From Actinomycetes bacterium (GTDB taxonomy: Bacteria > Actinomycetota > Actinomycetes > S36-B12 > UBA10799): DNA of 10,001 nucleotides. The notes under the pieces were generated by a model. The model worked only from the letters and a program-made list of their open reading frames with translations, was not told the origin of the DNA and searched no databases. The translations under genes and the position numbers were made by a program. Within the stretch, counting starts at the first letter, position 1; each line of letters begins with the position of its first letter. Below, in pieces: positions 1 through 5,332 of the stretch. The DNA lies in NCBI GenBank assembly GCA_029779995.1, contig JAKOZM010000034.1, positions 1 through 10,001 on the forward strand. Direction: 5' to 3'.

Positions 1-1739
1 GCCGTGCGGTCATCAAGCGGCAGCCCGTTGTACCGCTCGGCCAGCTCGAACCAGCGCGCCTTCATGCGCTCGAGGCGTTCAGGCTCGAGTTCGGCCAGGT
101 TCGTTGACTGCGAGCGATCGGTCTCGACGTGGTACAACTCCCAGACGTCCTGCTCGAAGTTTCCCCACCCCGACAACGGCGGATGCAAGGTGCAGGCCAA
201 CCAGCCGTCGTCATAGAGGGCACGCTGGCCGAGCATCGCGTAGAACTGTGTCCGCTTGGCCGGCGCCTGCGGGTCCGTGAGTGAGGCGGCAAAACTCTCC
301 CCCTCGATCGGGCTCTGCTCGTAGCCGTTGAGTGTCGTCGGCGGCGTGATGCCGATCAAGTCGTAGATGGTGGGCACGACGTCGACGGCGTGGACGTACT
401 GTGATCGCGGTGCGCAGGAGGGCGCGACCTTCGCAGGCCAGGCCACGAGGGCCATGTCGGCAATGCCGCCCTCGTACCCCGCCCAGCGCTTCCAGTAAGG
501 GAACGGGGTGTCGAACGCCCAGGCCCATCCGGTGTTGTAGTGGTTGTACGACAGCGGGCTGCCGAGCTCCTCAATGTGCTGCAGCGTCAACTCGGTCGGG
601 GTCGGCACGCCATTGAAGAAGCGCCACTCGTTGAAGGTGCCGTTTGGCCCACCCTCGCCGCTGGCGCCGTTGTCCGACACCACAACGATGATCGTGTTGT
701 CGAGTTCCCCGGACTCCTGCAGGAAGTCCATCACGCGACCGACCTGGTCGTCGGTGTACTCGACGTAGCCGGCAAAGACCTCAGCCATCCGGACGAACAG
801 TCGCTTCTCATCGTCGGTCAGCGAGGCCCAGGGACGCACTGTGTCGAGCAACGGCCAGGGCTGCCCGTCGGGTCCGGTGGCGGCCGGCTCACCGTGCGGG
901 TTGATACCGGACAGTTGCGTGTCGGCCGGCAGCAACCCGAGCTCCTTCTGCCGCTCAAGGATGCGGTCGCGAATGGCCTCGTAGCCGTCGTCGAACACGC
1001 CTCGATATTTGTCCGCCCACTCCGAGAAGACGTGGTGCGGGGCATGCGCGGCGTCCAGGGAGAAGTACAGGAAGAACGGCTTGTCCGGGTCGACGGCCTT
1101 TGCATCGCGGATGTACTCGATCGCCCGATCCGACAGATCCTTCGCGATGTGGTAGCCCTCGCTCGGCGTGGCCGGCGGCTCAATCGGGTGGTTGTCGTGG
1201 ATCAGGTCGGGATACCAGGAGCTGGACTCGCCGCCCAGGAAACCGTAGAAGCGCTCGAATCCGCGACCGAGTGGCCAGCGCTTCTTCCAGGCCGCCATCC
1301 CTGTCTCCTCACCGGGGGTCAGGTGCCATTTGCCGACGCAGTAGGTGTTGTAGCCGTGCTCCACGAGCACTTCGGAGATGAAGGCGTTCTCGAACGGGAT
1401 GCGCGTGGAGATGCCCGGGAACCCGGACGAGAATTCAGCGATCGTCGCCATGCCGTTCGATGTCGCGTTGCGACCGGTCAGCAGCGACGCTCGCGTGGGC
1501 GAGCACAGCGCGGTGGTGTGGAAGTTGGAGTAACGAACGCCCAGGTCAGCAATGCGGCTCATCGTCGGGGTGTGTACCGGCCCGCCGAAGCACTCCATGG
1601 TCCCGTAGCCGACGTCGTCCCAGACGACGAACACCACGTTGGGGGCACCCTCGGGGGCTCTGGGAGCCAGATAGGGCGTCCAGTCGGGAACTGAATCCCG
1701 AATGTCGAGGCTGACTTTCCCAGTGAATTCCGCGCTCAT
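1..1739 (-). CDS. Arylsulfatase, formylglycine-dependent, C-terminus cut by the window edge
   Basis: Hydrolyses sulfate esters, probably for sulfur scavenging. The 579 codons seen match the type I sulfatase fold. All the usual active-site groups are visible: metal ligands D41-D42 (in VWDDVGYG), the formylglycine precursor C79 in CSPTR with R83, K137 and H139 in GKWHL, H232 in AAHAPHH, and D356-N357 in SDNG. K417 in the YWKRW stretch before YEGGI may be the second sulfate-binding lysine. The start is ATG at 1739, chosen because GGAGGAG lies 5 bases upstream. No signal peptide is seen, so the enzyme is probably cytoplasmic. The family of long actinobacterial arylsulfatases (mycobacterial AtsD type) has roughly 780 residues, so about 200 are missing at the left edge. 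C79 must be oxidised by a formylglycine-generating enzyme or equivalent, not seen here. Substrate cannot be read from sequence. Confidence 0.96.
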   Translation of the reverse strand, partial: MSAEFTGKVSLDIRDSVPDWTPYLAPRAPEGAPNVVFVVWDDVGYGTMECFGGPVHTPTMSRIADLGVRYSNFHTTALCSPTRASLLTGRNATSNGMATIAEFSSGFPGISTRIPFENAFISEVLVEHGYNTYCVGKWHLTPGEETGMAAWKKRWPLGRGFERFYGFLGGESSSWYPDLIHDNHPIEPPATPSEGYHIAKDLSDRAIEYIRDAKAVDPDKPFFLYFSLDAAHAPHHVFSEWADKYRGVFDDGYEAIRDRILERQKELGLLPADTQLSGINPHGEPAATGPDGQPWPLLDTVRPWASLTDDEKRLFVRMAEVFAGYVEYTDDQVGRVMDFLQESGELDNTIIVVVSDNGASGEGGPNGTFNEWRFFNGVPTPTELTLQHIEELGSPLSYNHYNTGWAWAFDTPFPYWKRWAGYEGGIADMALVAWPAKVAPSCAPRSQYVHAVDVVPTIYDLIGITPPTTLNGYEQSPIEGESFAASLTDPQAPAKRTQFYAMLGQRALYDDGWLACTLHPPLSGWGNFEQDVWELYHVETDRSQSTNLAELEPERLERMKARWFELAERYNGLPLDDRT

Positions 1740-2160
1740 TGCAGCTCCTCCACGGCCGTGTCCGTCCTGGCATTGACTGTTACACGGGCGTACGGCTTTG
1801 TCCTCCCCCGAAGGGGGTGGCGCCGAGCCGACGGGGATGCTGATGGTCTTGGCGGACTAGTCGAGTTGCTGCCTAACTCAGCATGGCCGAAGGGTTCCAG
1901 CCCTGGGCACTGCGATCCCGCGCTATGGAACGCACCCACGGGCTCACATCTGGCCCACCGTCCGCGGTCATTGCCCCTCGCCGACTCAGAACAGAGCACT
2001 CGGCGCCATCCACAGCCGGACGCACGGCACAGGTCGGGACCCGTTCGTCCGCGGCACAGCGGTTCGGCGTGTCGCAGCCGGAAATGACGAACCGCTGTAC
2101 CCGAGACGAACGCCTGGGCACTGGACGAACGCCTGGACTCTGCTGGCCACCTCCGGCGAC
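1740..2160. other. Intergenic stretch without a convincing gene
   Basis: About 420 bases upstream of the arylsulfatase. Open frames exist on both strands but none has a recognisable protein, a good ribosome site and sensible codon use together. It contains a small perfect 5-bp palindrome around a GAA loop (1805-1817) and the phased heptamer array listed separately. A minus-strand promoter for the sulfatase should lie here; TGTAAC about 40 bases before the start is a possible -10 but has no matching -35 at normal spacing. Confidence 0.6.
2043..2130. repeat. Five-copy array of GACGAAC heptamers with 19-nt phasing
   Basis: GACGAAC occurs on the plus strand at 2086-2092, 2105-2111 and 2124-2130, exactly 19 nt apart. 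On the minus strand it occurs at 2043-2049 and, with one mismatch, at 2062-2068, again 19 nt apart. The two inner copies belong to a perfect 11-bp inverted repeat (ACAGCGGTTCG at 2056-2066, its complement at 2088-2098), so the array is arranged outward around a centre near 2077. The last two plus copies share 13 identical bases (GACGAACGCCTGG). This looks like a cluster of protein-binding sites, but no regulator can be named. Confidence 0.5.
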
Positions 2161-2189
2161 CTCCTCCCAAGCCCCGCAGAACAACCAAT

Positions 2190-2224
2190 CCCAAAACAAA
2201 AGACCCGGCAAGCCTGCCGGGTCT
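2190..2224 (-). terminator. Second (duplicate) copy of the tRNA-His terminator
   Basis: Exact copy of the hairpin that follows the intact tRNA: 10-bp stem (arms 2201-2210 and 2215-2224), 4-base loop, then a T-rich run (TTTGTTTT) when read on the minus strand. It lies downstream of the tRNA fragment at 2232-2248, so it would act as a back-up terminator for read-through from tRNA-His toward the sulfatase gene. Confidence 0.7.
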
Positions 2225-2231
2225 TCCGTTT

Positions 2232-2248
2232 TGGGGTGAGTGACGGGA
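2232..2248 (-). pseudogene. tRNA-His 3'-end fragment (T-stem 3' strand, acceptor 3' strand, CCA)
   Basis: The 17 bases TCCCGTCACTCACCCCA on the minus strand are the exact 3' end of the neighbouring tRNA-His, from the last T-loop base through CCA. The remaining 5' part of the tRNA is absent: the bases upstream (2249-2270) do not resemble tRNA. It cannot make a tRNA. It is either the stump of a second tRNA-His gene or the att scar of a lost integrated element. Confidence 0.8.
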
Positions 2249-2299
2249 GCCGTCGCGCCCCTCCGGGACGCTCCTCCCAAGCCCCGCAGAACAACCAAT

Positions 2300-2334
2300 C
2301 CCAAAACAAAAGACCCGGCAAGCCTGCCGGGTCT
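2300..2334 (-). terminator. Rho-independent terminator of tRNA-His
   Basis: On the minus strand, directly after the tRNA CCA end, AGACCCGGCA and its complement TGCCGGGTCT (2325-2334 and 2311-2320) form a perfect 10-bp stem around a GGCT loop, followed by TTTGTTTTGGG. An outer 8-bp pairing is also possible: CCCAAAAC, which begins in the tRNA's own 3' CCA (2338-2345), with GTTTTGGG (2300-2307), across a 3x3 internal loop. Confidence 0.85.
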
Positions 2335-2341
2335 TCCGTTT

Positions 2342-2417
2342 TGGGGTGAGTGACGGGACTTGAACCCGCGACCACCTGGACCACAACCAGGTGCTCTACC
2401 AGCTGAGCTACACCCAC
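2342..2417 (-). tRNA. tRNA-His (anticodon GTG)
   Basis: A 76-base cloverleaf with encoded CCA. The acceptor stem GTGGGTG pairs with CACTCAC (one G-U pair). The D-arm is GTAGCTCAGCTGGTAGAGCAC. The anticodon loop TTGTGGT carries GTG within a CTGG/CCAG stem. The T-arm is GCGGG-TTCAAGT-CCCGT. The histidine identity features are present: discriminator C73 (2345) and a G at position -1 (2418), which should remain attached to the mature 5' end as in bacterial tRNA-His. It has its own promoter and terminator, so it is a single-gene transcript divergent from trmB. Confidence 0.97.
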
Positions 2418-2446
2418 CAGAACCCACGCAAGGCGGGCCGTTGCCC

Positions 2447-2475
2447 AGTTTAGCGGCCGCACGCAGGAGCCCCAA
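2447..2475 (-). promoter_or_regulatory. Promoter of tRNA-His
   Basis: On the minus strand TTGGGG (2475-2470) and TAAACT (2452-2447) are separated by 17 bases, a standard -35/-10 layout. Transcription would start near 2440, leaving a leader of about 20 bases before the tRNA 5' end. Confidence 0.6.
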
Positions 2476-2559
2476 AGCAGGAGTGGCATCAAACGCCCCG
2501 GCACCTGAGGGTCGTCCGCAGGCAGCATGGGCTGGACACGCTGTGCCGATCGTCGCAGG

Positions 2560-2565
2560 TAGCGT
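2560..2565 (+). promoter_or_regulatory. Putative -10 box of trmB-pxpABC, leaderless arrangement
   Basis: TAGCGT fits the actinobacterial TANNNT -10 and ends 7 bases before the GTG at 2573, so transcription would begin at or next to the start codon. TGGACA (2533-2538) resembles a -35 but the 21-base spacing is too long, so this rests on the -10 alone. Confidence 0.4.
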
Positions 2566-2572
2566 GGCCAGC

Positions 2573-3244
2573 GTGTCCGAGGTCATCCGCAGCTATCACG
2601 CGCGCCGGGGCCGCCTGTCGCCGAACCAACGACTGGCATTGGCCGAGCATGCCGACCTCGACCTGGCGAACTGGCCAGATTCCCTCGATCTCGATGCTGT
2701 GTTCAAACGCAGGGCGCCGCGAGTGCTGGAGATCGGAAGCGGGCTGGGCGACACCGCACTGCATCTGGCCGCGACGCACCCTGAGACGGACTACATCGCG
2801 GCCGACGTGCACACCAAAGGCATCGCCCGCACACTGCTGCAGATCGAGGACCAACAACTGACCAACCTGCGCGTGTTACACGAAGACGCCCTGGACTTCC
2901 TCACACGACGCCTGCCTGCGCAGAGCCTGCAACAACTCCTCGTGTTCTTCCCTGACCCTTGGCCGAAGGTGCGTCATCACAAGCGCCGCCTGGTGCGCCG
3001 TGACTTCGCACTGGCCGCGGCCCGCGCCTTAGTGCCCGGCGGCGAACTGCACCTGGCCACCGACATTGCCGCATACGCACAGGTGATGCGCGAGGTGTTG
3101 GACCGACAACCTGCGATGCGCAAGACATACGACGGCCCCCGCCAGCCCGACCGGCCACGCACGAAGTATGAGTCAGCAGGCGAACGCCAGGGCCGTCACG
3201 CCATTGATCTGGTGTACCTGCGACAGGCACCATCGACATCATGA
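2573..3244 (+). CDS. trmB: tRNA (guanine-N7-)-methyltransferase TrmB
   Basis: Methylates N7 of G46 in the variable loop of tRNAs, using S-adenosylmethionine, in the cytoplasm. The 223-residue protein has the SAM-binding motif VLEIGSGLGD (about 51-60), an acidic residue of the second strand in ADVH (about 77-80), the family hallmark FFPDPWPKVRHHKRR (about 125-139) and the C-terminal TKYESAGERQG (about 197-207) that matches the family's TKFE substrate-binding segment. Length is normal for TrmB. The frame stays open upstream to 2360, but that part would overlap tRNA-His and matches nothing in the family. GTG at 2573 is preferred because the protein then starts at the family's conserved RSY.RRGRLSPNQ region and lies 7 bases after a -10-like box; GTG at 2564 or 2543 is possible. 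The stop overlaps the pxpA start (ATGA), so it is first gene of a four-gene unit. Confidence 0.95.
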   Translation: MSEVIRSYHARRGRLSPNQRLALAEHADLDLANWPDSLDLDAVFKRRAPRVLEIGSGLGDTALHLAATHPETDYIAADVHTKGIARTLLQIEDQQLTNLRVLHEDALDFLTRRLPAQSLQQLLVFFPDPWPKVRHHKRRLVRRDFALAAARALVPGGELHLATDIAAYAQVMREVLDRQPAMRKTYDGPRQPDRPRTKYESAGERQGRHAIDLVYLRQAPSTS

Positions 3245-3957
3245 CCACCATCGATCTCAATGCCGATGTCGGGGAGATGGGCCTCGATCTGGATGCACGG
3301 ATCATCGAGGTGGTGTCCAGTGTCAGCATCGCGTGCGGCGGGCATGCCGGGGATGACGATACGATGTCCGCCGTCGCGAGGCTGGCGGCACAGCGGCGCG
3401 TACGGATCGGTGCCCACCCGTCCTACCTGGACCGAACCGACTTCGGCCGAACACGTCAAGACGTCCCAGCATCGACTCTGCGCGACCAGATCCGCGACCA
3501 GATACAGCGTCTGGCCAGCAACACCCCCACAGCCTTGGCTTATGTCAAACCGCACGGCGCGCTCTACCACGCCGCAGCCACTGACGCCGAGGTCGCGCAG
3601 GCGCTCGTCGACGCGTGCGAGGGGTTGGCCCTTATGGGGCAACCGGGGGCGCTGTACCTGCTGATGGCCAAGGCTGCGGGCATCTCCACCATCGCGGAAG
3701 CATTCGCGGATCGCGCTTACACCGACGATGCGCGGTTGTTGCCCCGTACGCAGCCCGGGGCCGTCCTGCACGCCGATGACGCGGTACTCACCCAGGTCCT
3801 GCACCTGGCCCAGGGTCGGGTGCAGACCGTGAGCGGTCGCACGATCACCGTCGCTGCGCAGTCGGTGTGCCTGCACAGCGATACACCCGGGGCGGCTGCG
3901 CTCGCTCACCGGATCGCCGCCCAACTACGTGACTACGGCATACGGATCCAAGCGTGA
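3241..3957 (+). CDS. pxpA: 5-oxoprolinase subunit A (LamB/YcsF family)
   Basis: Catalytic subunit of the prokaryotic ATP-dependent 5-oxoprolinase, which with PxpB and PxpC opens 5-oxoproline to glutamate. The family fold is a PHP/polysaccharide-deacetylase-like TIM-barrel relative. Conserved signatures occur in order: IDLNADVGE (4-12), ACGGHAGD (31-38), GAHPSYLDRTDFGR (57-70), YVKPHGALY (101-109), EAFADRAY (153-160) and CLHSDTPGA (210-218). At 238 residues it is slightly shorter than the usual 245-255 but complete. The ATG shares four bases (ATGA) with the trmB stop and has no clear ribosome site of its own, so translation is probably coupled to trmB. The stop overlaps pxpB by four bases. Confidence 0.97.
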   Translation: MTTIDLNADVGEMGLDLDARIIEVVSSVSIACGGHAGDDDTMSAVARLAAQRRVRIGAHPSYLDRTDFGRTRQDVPASTLRDQIRDQIQRLASNTPTALAYVKPHGALYHAAATDAEVAQALVDACEGLALMGQPGALYLLMAKAAGISTIAEAFADRAYTDDARLLPRTQPGAVLHADDAVLTQVLHLAQGRVQTVSGRTITVAAQSVCLHSDTPGAAALAHRIAAQLRDYGIRIQA

Positions 3958-4481
3958 AGGTCGTACCGTTCGGCGAGCGGGCTTGGCTGGTCTACACGGA
4001 CCGGCCATTGGCGCTCGCGGCGGCAATTCCGGGCAGTGTGCCCGCAGAGGACTGCGTTCTGATTCATGACCCGCAGTCGTTGGAGGGTCTGCAGGATCCA
4101 CCTGAACCACCGGCGGGCAACCTCGTATCGTTGCCAGCAAGGTGGGACGGTGAGGATCTTCATGACGTGGAACGCCAGTCGGGGCTCGACGTCGTCGCTG
4201 CCCTGCACCAGCGCGTCTTCACAGTGGCTTTCTGCGGCTTTGCGCCCGGATTCGCCTACATGAAGGGCCTGCCCCCGCAGCTCCATCTCCCGCGAAGACC
4301 CCGACCACGACCCAGGGTGCCCGCCGGTTCGATTGCCATCGCTGCGGGCTACGTGGCGGTCTACCCGACGGATTCCCCCGGTGGCTGGCACCTAGTGGGC
4401 CACTGCGATGCCCACTTGTTCGACCCGGGGTCGACCGAGCCGGCGCTGCTGACACCGGGCACGCGGGTGCAGTTCACATGA
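3954..4481 (+). CDS. pxpB: 5-oxoprolinase subunit B (KipI family), short N-terminal domain
   Basis: Partner of PxpC in the 5-oxoprolinase complex; the family also includes the Bacillus kinase inhibitor KipI. The C-terminal cyclophilin-like domain is intact: DGEDLHDVERQSGL (65-78), CGFAPGFAYMKGLP (94-107), a PRR..PR.RVPAGSIAIAAG stretch (113-132), YPTDSPGGWHLVG (137-149) and LFDP (155-158). The N-terminal domain before DGEDL is about 64 residues, whereas most PxpB/KipI proteins have around 90 there (total 210-240 against 175 here). The GTG start overlaps the pxpA stop (GTGA), and the frame has no better start further upstream that would not eat into pxpA. The shortened N-terminus is therefore probably real, not a wrong start. 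The final TGA overlaps pxpC (ATGA). Confidence 0.93.
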   Translation: MKVVPFGERAWLVYTDRPLALAAAIPGSVPAEDCVLIHDPQSLEGLQDPPEPPAGNLVSLPARWDGEDLHDVERQSGLDVVAALHQRVFTVAFCGFAPGFAYMKGLPPQLHLPRRPRPRPRVPAGSIAIAAGYVAVYPTDSPGGWHLVGHCDAHLFDPGSTEPALLTPGTRVQFT

Positions 4482-5290
4482 TTGTGCGAGCCCTGGGGGC
4501 ACAGACGCTGGTGCAGGATGCCGGTCGCCACGATTACGCTCACCTCGGGGTGCCGACCGCCGGCGCCTTCGACCAATTCTCCTGGCGGCTGGGCAACCGA
4601 TTGGTGGGCAACCCGGACGAGTGCGCTTCGCTGGAGTGCCTCGGCGGCGGGCTTGTCCTGGAAGCGACCGCACACGTCACTGTGGCCGTCACCGGCGCTC
4701 AGGGCCCCGTGGTTGTGGCTGGCCGCAGCCGTTCCACTGACGAACCACTGCACGTCGCGCCCGGCGATCGACTCACTCTCCGGACCCCCCGCAGCGGCCT
4801 TCGGTACTACGTGGCCATCGCTGGCGGCTGGACGGTCGAGCCCACTCTGGGCTCGCGGTCGAGAGACACGTTGGGTCAGCTCGGACCGAGCGTCAAGGTC
4901 GGAGATCATCTGCCGGTCGGCCCGCATCGCGGGACTCCAACCGTGGACCATGCGCCACCACCACCGGCCCGACTCAGCTTCGAGGTGACACCAGGTCCCG
5001 ACCTCGACCTCGCTCCCCTGCTGCAGCGCGAATGGGACCTCGACCCCCAGTCCAATCGCATCGGCGTGCGACTCACCGGCGACCCCATTGCCGCAGCCAT
5101 CACGAGCCTGCCCAGCAGGCCCATGGTTCTCGGCGCGGTCCAGCTACCTCCCAACGGATTGCCGATCATCCTCGGGCCGGACCATCCGACGACGGGCGGC
5201 TATCCCGTGATCGCGGTGGTGACTGGTCGCAGCATGAGCGATGTGGCCCAGTGGTCCGGTGGACCCCGACGCTTCCGGCGGGCTCGTTGA
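4478..5290 (+). CDS. pxpC: 5-oxoprolinase subunit C (KipA / biotin-dependent carboxyltransferase-like)
   Basis: Third subunit of ATP-dependent 5-oxoprolinase. In the family it pairs with PxpB, and the two are often fused (as in urea amidolyase and allophanate hydrolase-type proteins). Family motifs seen: LVQDAGR (11-17), HLGVPTAGAFD (22-32), GNPDECASLEC (44-54), YYVAIAGGW (110-118), LGSRSRDTLG (124-133), SNRIGVRL (192-199) and the long conserved block LPSRPMVLGAVQLPPNG to GYPVIAVV (211-248). At 270 residues it is at the short end for the family (about 290-310). ATG at 4478 is the stop/start overlap with pxpB; GCGGGTG about 8 bases before it is a weak ribosome site. The frame ends in an arginine-rich tail in place of the usual GDxVRF segment but still aligns (GGPRRFR), so no frameshift is needed. 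Confidence 0.95.
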   Translation: MIVRALGAQTLVQDAGRHDYAHLGVPTAGAFDQFSWRLGNRLVGNPDECASLECLGGGLVLEATAHVTVAVTGAQGPVVVAGRSRSTDEPLHVAPGDRLTLRTPRSGLRYYVAIAGGWTVEPTLGSRSRDTLGQLGPSVKVGDHLPVGPHRGTPTVDHAPPPPARLSFEVTPGPDLDLAPLLQREWDLDPQSNRIGVRLTGDPIAAAITSLPSRPMVLGAVQLPPNGLPIILGPDHPTTGGYPVIAVVTGRSMSDVAQWSGGPRRFRRAR

Positions 5291-5320
5291 AGTCTGCCAC
5301 GGCGTCAGGGGCGCAAGGCG

Positions 5321-5326
5321 TACCCT
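5321..5326 (+). promoter_or_regulatory. Putative -10 box of the WS/DGAT gene, leaderless arrangement
   Basis: TACCCT (TANNNT type) ends 6 bases before the GTG start at 5333 and no purine-rich ribosome site lies at a useful distance. No -35 is evident. This suggests the acyltransferase has its own leaderless transcript separate from pxpC, whose stop is 42 bases upstream. Confidence 0.4.
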
Positions 5327-5332
5327 GATCAG

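Larger units (their letters stand above)
2161..2358. repeat. Direct repeat, 88 bp identical, of tRNA-His 3' end plus terminator
   Basis: Bases 2161-2248 and 2271-2358 are identical by eye over 88 positions with an offset of 110. Weaker similarity (CTCCGG) continues outside at 2151 and 2261. Each copy holds, in minus-strand order, the last 17 bases of tRNA-His and the same hairpin terminator. The identity begins inside the T-loop of the tRNA. Only 22 bases separate the copies. Confidence 0.93.

Noticed and set aside
540..1694. Long plus-strand open frame (384 codons) opposite the arylsulfatase
   Set aside because: It is antisense to a gene with every active-site motif intact, has no recognisable protein features, and such long antisense frames are usual in high-GC coding DNA.
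1805..1817. CCCCC-GAA-GGGGG palindrome as a terminator
   Set aside because: Only five pairs with a three-base loop and no T-run; it lies upstream of the sulfatase start, where a terminator would not be expected.
2161..2358. CRISPR-like array
   Set aside because: Only two copies, 88 bp long, with a 22-bp spacer and tRNA/terminator content; not CRISPR.
2360..2572. N-terminal extension of TrmB by 71 residues
   Set aside because: It would overlap tRNA-His and its promoter, is Pro/Ala-rich, and has no counterpart in TrmB proteins.
1873..2586. Minus-strand open frames running through the repeat region
   Set aside because: They read through the tRNA-His gene and two terminators; the repeated peptide in them only reflects the 88-bp DNA repeat.
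5240..5290. Frameshift at the end of pxpC
   Set aside because: The arginine-rich ending is unusual, but GGPRRFR aligns with the family's final strand and neither other frame gives a better ending.
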